Shown: piece after piece, positions 1-5,866 of the stretch
Layout: each line of letters begins with the position of its first letter
Position numbering within the stretch: the stretch's first letter is position 1
Source of the DNA: Pirellulaceae bacterium
GTDB lineage: Bacteria; Planctomycetota; Planctomycetia; Pirellulales; Pirellulaceae
Reading direction: 5' to 3'
Assembly: GCA_022448645.1 (NCBI GenBank)
Contig: JAKVBZ010000085.1
Coordinates: 1 to 6,954 of the forward strand
Length of the DNA: 6,954 bases
The notes under the pieces: generated by a model
Database searches by the model: none
What the model saw: the letters and a program-made list of their open reading frames with translations, nothing else
What the model was told of the DNA's origin: nothing
Translations under genes and position numbers: made by a program

Positions 1-534
1 CGTGAGCTCGGACTGAGTGTTGTTGAGGTGACTCAGGACAGTGTCGTAGACAAATTTGAAATAGCGTCCTACGACGACCAGCCCTTCATTACGCCCTGAG
101 CTGCCGCTGGCCGGGTCATCCATTTCGAGCACGGTCAACGTTCGATTCTCCGGTGCGCGCTCGGCCCAATGGTAGGCACATGCTGCACCTGTAAAACCGG
201 CTCCGATCACAACCGTGTCGACAAAGTCGATTAATGGATGTTTCGGATCGTCTTTCCATGGGTGGTTCGCTAATGGGTTGCGGTCGATCAACCACATCGG
301 AGTTGGCGACACCGGGCCGTCGATCTTTAAACACGAGGCTCCATCCGGCACATCGACGAACGTTTGGCGTATGCTCCAAATGAGAAACTTTGCCCAACGT
401 AGCAGAAAGGCATCGTGGGACCATCGCATTCGCTGATACGTACCCGCTGCTTGCAAGTCAGGTAGTCGCAGACCCAGGATGAGCCGCACGGCGCCAGCCA
501 AACGCCGCAGTAGAGAAACTCGTACTCGTTTCAT
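1..534 (-). CDS. FAD-dependent oxidoreductase, DAO family (N-terminal part, cut by window edge)
   Basis: The reading frame is open from an ATG at 534 down to base 1, giving 178 codons with no stop; the C-terminus lies outside. Residues 108-116 read VVIGAGFTG, a Rossmann GxGxxG dinucleotide-binding loop, followed by a second strand (TLTVLEMDD, 132-140) whose acidic residue would bind the FAD ribose. ASGSSGRNEG at 142-151 matches the conserved segment after the second strand in glycine oxidase/D-amino-acid oxidase (DAO, PF01266) proteins. These enzymes oxidise amines, amino acids or hydroxy acids; the substrate cannot be told here because the substrate domain is missing. The Rossmann site is preceded by about 105 residues, rich in Arg and Trp at the start and ending in a Pro/Asp-rich stretch (WLIDRNPLANHPWKDD); most DAO proteins begin near the Rossmann strand. 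AAAGG at 541-545 lies 6 bases before the ATG and supports this start. The gene is transcribed divergently from the SDR gene. The family call is firm; the function is open. Confidence 0.85.
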   Translation of the reverse strand, partial: MKRVRVSLLRRLAGAVRLILGLRLPDLQAAGTYQRMRWSHDAFLLRWAKFLIWSIRQTFVDVPDGASCLKIDGPVSPTPMWLIDRNPLANHPWKDDPKHPLIDFVDTVVIGAGFTGAACAYHWAERAPENRTLTVLEMDDPASGSSGRNEGLVVVGRYFKFVYDTVLSHLNNTQSELT

Positions 535-603
535 CGACAACCTTTACTCCAAATAACTTTTCTATCTTGCTCGGCCCCAAGATGTCTGCGTCATAGATTG
601 TGG

Positions 604-620
604 ACGATCCCAGAAATCGT
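604..620. repeat. Short inverted repeat ACGAT-N7-ATCGT, possible operator
   Basis: The arms ACGAT (604-608) and ATCGT (616-620) are perfect reverse complements separated by 7 bases. The spacing is that of a dimeric repressor or activator site and it sits between divergent genes. Five-base arms occur often by chance, so the regulatory role is a guess. Confidence 0.2.
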
Positions 621-809
621 GTCGATCACGCCTCACCTTCAACGTTTATCGCCTAGCCGCTGGCTCAATGGGAATCCCTATCCATTTCACTAAACCATCC
701 ACCTTTTCGCAATCCGCCCTTCACTCTCGTATTAACAAGCTGCCGCTGTTTATGACTTTGTGACAATGCTAAAATGCCACGATTCGGGCAATTTGGAAAT
801 GAAACGATC

Positions 810-815
810 AGGAAA
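810..815 (+). promoter_or_regulatory. Ribosome binding site that favours the GTG-822 start of the SDR gene
   Basis: AGGAAA lies 6 bases before the GTG at 822, a normal Shine-Dalgarno spacing. The alternative in-frame ATG at 774 has no purine-rich site before it and lies inside a -10-like TAAAAT. This supports starting at 822. Confidence 0.5.
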
Positions 816-821
816 CTTACC

Positions 822-1598
822 GTGAAATTGCAAGATCGCGTCGCTGTGGTAACAGGTAGCAGTTCTGGCATTGGTCGAGGAATCGCCATCGAGTTTGCTC
901 GTGAGGGTGCTAAAGTCGTTGTTGCGGATCGACAAGAAGCTCCGAAGCGTGGCAAGTATTACGACACCGATTTAACCACTTCGACTGCCGAAGAAATCCA
1001 AAAACTTGGGCATGAGTGTTTATTCGTCCAGACGGATGTTTCCAATGACCAGCAAGTTGTCGAATTGATTGACAAGGCAAGTGGGCATTTTGGAAGCCTA
1101 GACATCCTGGTGAACAATGCGGGCATTCATATCCCTGGTGATAGTCAATCCATGTCTTTGGCGGAATGGGACCAAGTGACGGCTGTCAACTACCGAGCGG
1201 TATTCGTCGCTAGTAAATATGCGATCCCACATTTGAAGGAATCGGCAGCGGGTCGCATCATCAATATCTCGTCAATCCACAGCGTGCGTGGTGGTGGCGG
1301 GCCGGCTTATCCTGGATCGAAGGCGGCGGTGGTCAACCTGTCGCGTGACCTGGCTGTTGAGTTGGGAAAGCACGGGGTGACCGTCAATGCGATTTGTCCT
1401 GGAATGGTAGAAACTGCCATCCAGGATTATTTGACGGTCGAACAGATTCAAGAATGCACGCAGAAAAATCTGCTACCACGCATCGGCAAGCCACGAGATA
1501 TCGGCCGGGCATGTGTGTTTTTTGCATCTGATGACGCTGAGTGGATAACGGGGACGTCCCTGATTGTGGACGGCGGTTGGTTGGCCAATATCATGTGA
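822..1598 (+). CDS. SDR family NAD(P)-dependent oxidoreductase
   Basis: A complete classical short-chain dehydrogenase/reductase of 258 residues if read from GTG-822, a usual family length. The cofactor loop TGSSSGIG is at 11-18, the NNAG motif at 98-101, the catalytic Asn at 123 (AVNY), Ser at 150/151 (NISS), and Tyr163 and Lys167 in YPGSK. CPG at 192-194 and VDGG at 249-252 are also standard. Strand 2 ends in ADR with Asp36, which in this family favours NAD over NADP. The enzyme would be a soluble cytoplasmic tetramer that interconverts an alcohol and a ketone or aldehyde; the relatives I recall include glucose 1-dehydrogenase and FabG-like reductases, so a sugar or polyol is plausible but unproven. 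After strand 2 there is a long charged loop (about 37-54, PKRGKYYDTD). In-frame ATG-774 would add 16 residues (MPRFGQFG start) that have no counterpart in the fold. It faces the isomerase gene tail to tail. Confidence 0.93.
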   Translation: MKLQDRVAVVTGSSSGIGRGIAIEFAREGAKVVVADRQEAPKRGKYYDTDLTTSTAEEIQKLGHECLFVQTDVSNDQQVVELIDKASGHFGSLDILVNNAGIHIPGDSQSMSLAEWDQVTAVNYRAVFVASKYAIPHLKESAAGRIINISSIHSVRGGGGPAYPGSKAAVVNLSRDLAVELGKHGVTVNAICPGMVETAIQDYLTVEQIQECTQKNLLPRIGKPRDIGRACVFFASDDAEWITGTSLIVDGGWLANIM

Positions 1599-1925
1599 AC
1601 AATTCAAAACGATCGCATCCTTTGTCTACTCCTAACACAAACCATGCCGATTGCGAAAAGCATGTCATGTACAGCCCGCCAGAAAACGGTTCGGATCAGG
1701 CTTGCGAGTAAGTTCCTTAGCTGTCGGCAGCAAAGTTGTTCGACAAAACATCATGCTAACGGCTCGTGTCCCAGTCTTCCCTATCATTGCAACTCGGCTT
1801 GTCGGCGATTGCTCTCCGACGGAATGGCGCTTGCGCTCATCCAGGTCAAACGATAGGCCACACTGCATCGTAGATTGCACGTCCGGTGTCCTGAGAGTCC
1901 GGGAAGATCTCAGTGCCTGACTTCC
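1599..1925. other. Intergenic gap between convergent genes; nothing recognised
   Basis: These 327 bases lie between the stop of the SDR gene and the stop of the minus-strand isomerase gene. Short frames of up to 89 codons exist on both strands, but their translations are Arg/Ser/Cys-rich, match no family I know and lack ribosome binding sites. A 5-bp stem GTCGG/CCGAC with a 10-base loop is at 1801-1820, but no T tract follows, so no terminator is called. The gap is larger than two facing terminators need. Confidence 0.6.
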
Positions 1926-2804
1926 TTACTCTTTCGTCAGACCCCACTTCTTGGCCACGGCGAACGTCAACTTGGCGAGCTCATCAGCCGATTCATCGAA
2001 GACACCGTTGATGACCTCGAACGTATACATGCCACGGTAGTAAATTTGGTCGAGTGCTTCGAAAATTGAAATCCAGTTGAGTCCACCATGAAGTGGTGGC
2101 CAATGGTTGTCTTGAGGGTTGTCCCCGTCGACATCTTGCAGATGGGTTCCCCCCAGCCGATCTCCGGCTACTCTGATCTCTGTCGCTGGATCATCCCCGT
2201 TGGTCCATGCATGGCCCACATCAACCACAAGACCTACTTGCTTGGCGGGGAAATCGTCTACAAACGGGCGCAGTTCTGCCATGCGCATGAGAGGGTAGTC
2301 GCCATCCCGACCGGAGGTTCTTAGATCAGCATTGTACGGGAGGTTTTCGATCAGGATTCGAACGCCAGCTTCTTCGGCCACAGGAATAAGTTCTTCGACG
2401 GACCGTCTCATGGCGTCTACCATGACACTGTAAAACGAATGGATTTCTCGATCCTGTGGTACGAAGTTTGGGTTAGGAATTCCATGAACCACCATACCGG
2501 CAGCACCGATCTCACCGCTGAATCGCAGCGTGTCAGCCAACACAGCGTTTGCTTTCCGACGCCAGTCCTCGTCGGTTGCGCCCAACGTGTTCCGTCTGGC
2601 TGGGGCGTGGACCGTTGTAGCGGTCAGTCCGCATTTTTCGAGATGTTCTCTGGTGCTGACAGCATACTTCGATGGCCGATCACCTGGTGCGTGAGTGTCG
2701 CAGCAAAACTCGACATAACGAAAACCGCTTGCTGCCACACGCTCTAGCGCTTGCGCGGCGTCTAAATTCCCAAAACCGTATGTGCTGTAGCTGGCTTTAG
2801 ACAT
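1926..2804 (-). CDS. Sugar phosphate isomerase/epimerase family protein (xylose isomerase-like TIM barrel)
   Basis: A complete 292-residue protein from ATG-2804, a normal length for the AP endonuclease family 2 / xylose isomerase-like barrel (PF01261). Candidate metal and catalytic residues follow the family order: His66 (TVHAP), His107 (VVHG), Glu153 (LIENL), Asp195 and His198 (VVDVGHAW), His221 (GTHLQD) and Glu263 (YTFEV). This Glu-Asp-His-Glu set binds a divalent metal and moves protons on keto or aldo sugars in tagatose/psicose 3-epimerase, hydroxypyruvate isomerase and inosose dehydratase relatives; which one applies is unknown. It has no signal peptide and so is probably cytoplasmic. 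Starts are uncertain: ATG-2804 places the N-terminus just before the first barrel strand and has AAGGA only 2 bases away, while in-frame ATG-2843 has GAGG 4 bases away and would add 13 residues (MSSTLSSTS); the frame stays open to 2870. It lies 228 bases downstream of the large secreted protein, on the same strand. Confidence 0.88.
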   Translation of the reverse strand: MSKASYSTYGFGNLDAAQALERVAASGFRYVEFCCDTHAPGDRPSKYAVSTREHLEKCGLTATTVHAPARRNTLGATDEDWRRKANAVLADTLRFSGEIGAAGMVVHGIPNPNFVPQDREIHSFYSVMVDAMRRSVEELIPVAEEAGVRILIENLPYNADLRTSGRDGDYPLMRMAELRPFVDDFPAKQVGLVVDVGHAWTNGDDPATEIRVAGDRLGGTHLQDVDGDNPQDNHWPPLHGGLNWISIFEALDQIYYRGMYTFEVINGVFDESADELAKLTFAVAKKWGLTKE

Positions 2805-2954
2805 GTTCCTTACCATACTGGTCGAACTAAGTGTCGATGACATGACGCCTCGACCGCAGTACGATTCCAAGCCGTTAAGTAGTGATAGGGTGTCACGACA
2901 ATTGTGGATTTTTATCTGCTGGGTGCGACGGCAATTCTACCGACGAGCACTATT

Positions 2955-2970
2955 TTACACTCATGTGTAA
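2955..2970. promoter_or_regulatory. Dyad TTACAC-TCAT-GTGTAA, possible operator for the isomerase gene
   Basis: Perfect 6-bp arms (2955-2960 and 2965-2970) surround a 4-base centre. On the minus strand it is followed directly by AAATAG, giving a TAAAAT hexamer that could be a -10 box, so the dyad would overlap a core promoter as repressor sites often do. No good -35 box is seen. The role is inferred only from symmetry and position. Confidence 0.3.
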
Positions 2971-2986
2971 GCCAACAGTTCGGCTT
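2969..2986 (-). terminator. Weak hairpin downstream of the secreted protein gene, possible terminator
   Basis: On the minus strand AAGCC, a bulged G, AA, loop CTG, then TTGGCTT can form a 7-bp stem with one bulge. It lies about 45 bases after the stop codon at 3033. No run of T follows, so it is not a standard intrinsic terminator. Confidence 0.2.
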
Positions 2987-3032
2987 CTTATCAGGCCGAT
3001 CGGCTGCTATTGGCGCTAGATTCTCTCGGCTT

Positions 3033-5396
3033 TTACTTTGCCGCTTGCTCGATCGTTTTCTCGGCCCAGGACGTCAGTTCGGCAAACTGATCCCAATAAT
3101 CGCTGGCGGCTAACGTGCCGTGTGCCCACCATCCGATGCACTTTGCGCCTCCGTCCAACGCGTGTTGAAGCATGGTTTTTTGTTCTGCAAACGTCGGCTG
3201 GCGTTCGTAGAATGGAGGTCCTTGTCCCTGCAAGACCATGTAGATGCTTTTGTTTTTGGACGCCTGCAACGTGGCATCGGTCCAATCCGCGACCATGGCC
3301 ACCGGCGAACTGGGAACCGGATAGGGATCGGACGCTAAGATGTCGCAATAGGGAGCATACGTCTTCAGCATGATCGGGACGTTATCCAGTACAACGACAG
3401 GATGGTTTTGGTCAATTGCCTTTACTACCCGGTAAGCTTTTTCCAGTTTGCTGATGTCGAACACATTCCCCGACGGTTCGTCGGCAGTAAACCAACCGAA
3501 AACCGCGGGATGGTTCTTAAGGCTGGACACGACCAACTTCAAACTTTCGTAGTCTTCGTTGTCCAAGCGGAATAAATTGCACAAATGAAGCAAAACCATG
3601 AGCCCCTCTTTGTGAGCTGCGTCCAACACTTCAAGATTGCTTTCAATCCAGTCGGGCTGTTGAGGATAGTCGTGGCCAGTGACGATGACGTTGAATCCTT
3701 TCTCCTTCACATCGGCCAGATCCTGTGGGATGTGGATCATGAGTGGTGCGAAAAAATTGTCGTTCACCTTCACGTAACCAGCAGATGAAATCGTGACCTT
3801 GGAGGGTGTTGTCGTATTCGGTCGGACCTCAAAACTGATCGTTATCGGATCGATGTTGTCGACATCCGCTATCTTCAATAGTCCTTGGTACTTATCCACT
3901 GGCAAATCGGCGAGATGGAGCATGCCGTCCGCTTGATGGGCGTTCGCCTGGATTGTTTGCCCTTCTCGCTGAATGTTCAGGCTGACTTGGGCGTCTTGAG
4001 CACGAACCGGCAAGGAATAGGAGATTTTGATTTCCTCACCGACATAGACGATGGGTGAGATCGTCTCTGCTTCGAACCGATCGACGACTTCTTCTTCGAT
4101 GAAGCATTGCGACACCGTGGCGAGTCCTGCGGCGTTGTAACTGAAAAAGCGATAGGTTCCCGGGTTTTGGAATGACAACGCGTGAGCGTAGGCCTTGTCA
4201 GCAGGCAGCACATCCGCAAAAACAGTGCGGTTCTGATTGTCCATGACCATAAACTGGACGTTTTCTTTGCCGGTGTATCGAGTCGATCGGATCATCTCTT
4301 CTGTGGCATCGTACGTCATGGAAGGTAACGCGTCCGAGCGGTCACCGACTTTCACTTTGATCCACTGGTGCGGATGATGAAGCCATTCGGAGATGGGTGA
4401 GGACACGCAAACCTGACCACTGTTGCCATCCAATCTAGAGACACACATCAGGAGTGCATCGCCAGGACTGACGTCGAGTCCCGTCTTTTGTAGATCGATC
4501 GAAAAATCGGCAGTCCAACTTGTGTCGTTTATTTGAGTTCGAGATTCCCATTGCCAATTGTGCGTATTGTCGGTTTGAAGTTCGTCCAACTGCACATTGT
4601 CGGAATTGATGGCGAAATGCCTGTATGCGGATGGTTTGTCGGCCCGGCCAACGAAAATCTCCACACAGTCGTCTCGGTACACGTCGCCGTCTCTCGTCTT
4701 GGCCACCGAAACGGGCTGATAACCAGCCGGATAGCTGCAAACGATACGACCTTTAAGCACGCTGTTGCGTAGCGACATCTCTACGGCAGTAGGGTTTTGA
4801 GGTGGCACGGACCGAGTGCCTCTGGAAACAACATTCACCAACTGAAAATTCAATGGTTGTTGGCCGGTAGCGTCCAGGAACATGACGGGCCTGACTTCGG
4901 CACGATCTGTCATCACGGTCATACTACGAAGCCAACAACCCCAGCCTTCGTTCTGTGAATCTTCAAATTTCACATAGATTTCGTCGGCCGGCAAAAGTGA
5001 ACTGATGTCGAATGGAAACAGTCCATAGTTGGATAAACCGCGAACGTTCTTGGCGGTGGCCAAGACGTTCCAATTCTGATTATCTGTGGAAGCCGATATT
5101 TTGTAGCGGTTACCGACTTCCAGGTTTAGCGTACACTGGGCCACATCGGTCAACGGTATGCGATAAGTGAAATACCCGTTGGGAAAGGCGACCCGGCCCA
5201 ATCCTAGATTAGGATTGGTCGGATCAATGTGACTCTTGTCCTCGTCTACAAGAAAAAACTTTTCCGCCGGACCGCGTGCCGTTACCTTGAAAATCTGTGT
5301 GGCGCTCGTTTCACTATCGTTGGCATCCGCCGCGAATAGTGTTGGAACAAAAATCGTTCCGAGCAGTATGATCGGCATCCAGTGTATTTTCAACAT
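3033..5396 (-). CDS. Secreted multidomain protein: galactose-binding-like + CBM9-like + Ig-like + glycosidase-like TIM barrel
   Basis: A complete 787-residue protein from ATG-5396, supported by AGGGA at 5401-5405. The frame stays open 44 codons further up, but that part has no export logic. A Sec signal peptide fills residues 1-22 (hydrophobic IILLGTIF, likely cleavage after LFA), so it works outside the cytoplasm. Residues about 30-165 look like a jelly-roll galactose-binding/F5-8C-type module (SASTDNQNWNVLA, then VKFEDSQNEGWG). Residues about 170-350 resemble family 9 carbohydrate-binding domains (RDDCVEIFVG at 241-250, FAINSDN, and WTADFSIDL with its Trp at 294). About 365-525 is beta-rich and Ig-like. 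Residues about 530-785 look like a glycosidase TIM barrel: HPAVFGWFTADEP (629-641) puts Glu640 where GH-A enzymes carry the acid/base, ASDPYP is at 688-693 and GWWAHG at 755-760. I cannot assign a GH family or a nucleophile. It probably binds and cleaves a polysaccharide or glycoconjugate. Confidence 0.85.
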   Translation of the reverse strand: MLKIHWMPIILLGTIFVPTLFAADANDSETSATQIFKVTARGPAEKFFLVDEDKSHIDPTNPNLGLGRVAFPNGYFTYRIPLTDVAQCTLNLEVGNRYKISASTDNQNWNVLATAKNVRGLSNYGLFPFDISSLLPADEIYVKFEDSQNEGWGCWLRSMTVMTDRAEVRPVMFLDATGQQPLNFQLVNVVSRGTRSVPPQNPTAVEMSLRNSVLKGRIVCSYPAGYQPVSVAKTRDGDVYRDDCVEIFVGRADKPSAYRHFAINSDNVQLDELQTDNTHNWQWESRTQINDTSWTADFSIDLQKTGLDVSPGDALLMCVSRLDGNSGQVCVSSPISEWLHHPHQWIKVKVGDRSDALPSMTYDATEEMIRSTRYTGKENVQFMVMDNQNRTVFADVLPADKAYAHALSFQNPGTYRFFSYNAAGLATVSQCFIEEEVVDRFEAETISPIVYVGEEIKISYSLPVRAQDAQVSLNIQREGQTIQANAHQADGMLHLADLPVDKYQGLLKIADVDNIDPITISFEVRPNTTTPSKVTISSAGYVKVNDNFFAPLMIHIPQDLADVKEKGFNVIVTGHDYPQQPDWIESNLEVLDAAHKEGLMVLLHLCNLFRLDNEDYESLKLVVSSLKNHPAVFGWFTADEPSGNVFDISKLEKAYRVVKAIDQNHPVVVLDNVPIMLKTYAPYCDILASDPYPVPSSPVAMVADWTDATLQASKNKSIYMVLQGQGPPFYERQPTFAEQKTMLQHALDGGAKCIGWWAHGTLAASDYWDQFAELTSWAEKTIEQAAK
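5198..5218. repeat. Perfect 9-bp inverted repeat with 3-base loop inside the secreted protein gene
   Basis: CCAATCCTA (5198-5206) and TAGGATTGG (5210-5218) are exact reverse complements around GAT. In the mRNA of the minus-strand gene this would form a stable hairpin about 180 bases after the start codon, over codons for TNPNLGL. It may be chance, or it may affect translation or mRNA stability. Confidence 0.6.
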
Positions 5397-5692
5397 TACA
5401 TCCCTTTTGCTTACTGTACGTTTCAAGTACCGCAGGACCTCATGACTGCTTTTGATGTGGATGCCAACGCACGATACTGAGCGAACCAGCACCAAAATAG
5501 CTTGCACTACCAAAGAATGAGCTCCCAAGAAATCGCCAGCGCATTGTAATTTCGCTGTCCGCTATCTGGAGGCCTGTTTTCGGCTGTTTTTCCTCATGCA
5601 AAATTGCAAACCCAAACTGCCCCGCGACGAGTGTTCGATTGGGCCGATCCTAGCCACCCTACCCTTCTCTGTTGCTCCAGACGGCTAAGCAA
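5397..5692. other. Upstream region of the secreted protein gene
   Basis: These 296 bases should hold the promoter of the 787-residue protein. The ribosome binding site AGGGA is at 5401-5405. A GTAC-N7-GTAC pair occurs at 5417-5431 and further upstream are a tandem CTGTTTT and the dyad TGCAA-AA-TTGCA. I see no clear -35/-10 pair. The minus-strand frame from 5528 is open here but lacks a ribosome binding site and a signal peptide that makes sense. Confidence 0.5.
5574..5608. promoter_or_regulatory. Possible control site: tandem CTGTTTT plus TGCAA-AA-TTGCA dyad
   Basis: CTGTTTT occurs at 5574-5580 and again at 5584-5590, exactly 10 bases (about one helical turn) apart. Seven bases (5590 to 5597) further on is the inverted repeat TGCAA-AA-TTGCA at 5597-5608. 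Phased direct repeats beside a dyad are what a regulator binding one DNA face would need. It lies about 180-210 bases before the start of the secreted protein gene and just before the plus-strand secreted-protein fragment, so it could serve either. This is inferred from pattern alone. Confidence 0.25.
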
Positions 5693-5866
5693 TTGCAGGA
5701 ATTCAGCGTTCGTTCATTTTGGTTTTCCTTCACGTTCGTCTCTTGCATGTTGACAACTTCCGTGTCGACAGAGACTTGCGAAATCGTGGTGGTTGGCAGA
5801 TCTGGAAAGCGATTGCCTTGCCGCATTTATGTTAGAGCCCCTTCCGGAACTTCCCACGTCAATTGA
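5693..5866 (+). pseudogene. Possible broken start of a secreted protein (57 codons)
   Basis: A short plus-strand frame runs from TTG-5693 (AGGAA lies just inside it) to TGA at 5864-5866; ATG-5747 is the first ATG in frame. Read from the TTG, residues 5-25 look like a Sec signal peptide (SVRSFWFSFTFVSCML, then small residues TTSVS). It is followed by CEIVVVGRSGKRLPCRIYVR (29-48), which resembles the G-x-x-LPCRI-h-h strand pair that opens beta domains at the N-terminus of secreted planctomycete proteins such as CehA/McbA-like metallohydrolases and carboxypeptidase-regulatory-like domains. This likeness is from memory. The frame then stops and no neighbouring frame continues convincingly: one frame is open from about 5853 to 5960 with Ser/Thr/Pro-rich text and then hits a stop. 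It could be a decayed gene remnant, a small exported protein, or chance. The weak start argues against an active gene. Confidence 0.3.

Larger units (their letters stand above)
535..821. other. Divergent intergenic region between FAD oxidoreductase and SDR genes
   Basis: This stretch of 287 bases separates two genes read away from each other, so it should hold both promoters. It carries the ribosome binding site of the minus-strand gene (AAAGG, 541-545) and that of the SDR gene (810-815). A TAAAAT hexamer at 770-775 resembles a -10 box, but the base region 17 upstream (TGTTTA, 747-752) is a poor -35 box, so I make no firm promoter call. A small inverted repeat lies at 604-620. No coding potential is convincing: overlapping minus-strand frames are shadows of the SDR gene. 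Confidence 0.6.
2805..3032. other. Intergenic region between isomerase and secreted glycosidase-like genes
   Basis: The 228 bases separate two minus-strand genes. Three dyad symmetries are packed into 2955-3004: TTACAC-TCAT-GTGTAA, an AAGCC/GGCTT hairpin at 2969-2986, and the perfect palindrome GCCGATCGGC at 2995-3004. They lie 28 or more bases after the stop of the upstream gene and about 150 bases before the isomerase start. They could form a weak terminator region, an operator, or both. No gene is supported here. Confidence 0.5.

Noticed and set aside
116..424. 102-codon minus-strand frame
   Set aside because: It overlaps the FAD oxidoreductase in another frame on the same strand; its Arg/Ser/Cys-rich text matches no family while the oxidoreductase frame has clear motifs.
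774..821. ATG-774 as the start of the SDR
   Set aside because: No ribosome binding site, it overlaps a -10-like box, and it adds 16 residues before the first strand of the fold; GTG-822 has AGGAAA at good spacing. It is kept as an alternative.
1801..1820. GTCGG/CCGAC stem as a terminator
   Set aside because: Only 5 bp with a 10-base loop and no T tract on either strand.
1651..1920. Short plus-strand frames in the convergent gap
   Set aside because: They have no ribosome binding site, no recognisable domain and an Arg/Ser-rich composition typical of chance frames.
2439..2747. Plus-strand frame opposite the isomerase gene
   Set aside because: Antisense shadow of a gene with a full set of family motifs.
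3038..3373. 111-codon plus-strand frame and overlapping short frames near the 3' end of the secreted protein gene
   Set aside because: Arg/Cys/Trp-rich antisense and out-of-frame shadows of the barrel domain.
5397..5528. Upstream in-frame extension of the secreted protein (44 codons)
   Set aside because: It would bury the signal peptide in the interior and has no good ribosome binding site, whereas ATG-5396 has AGGGA and a classic signal peptide directly after it.
5750..5778. TTGACA at 5750 as a -35 box
   Set aside because: The hexamer is perfect but the base pairs 16-18 further on (around GACTTG) do not resemble a -10 box.
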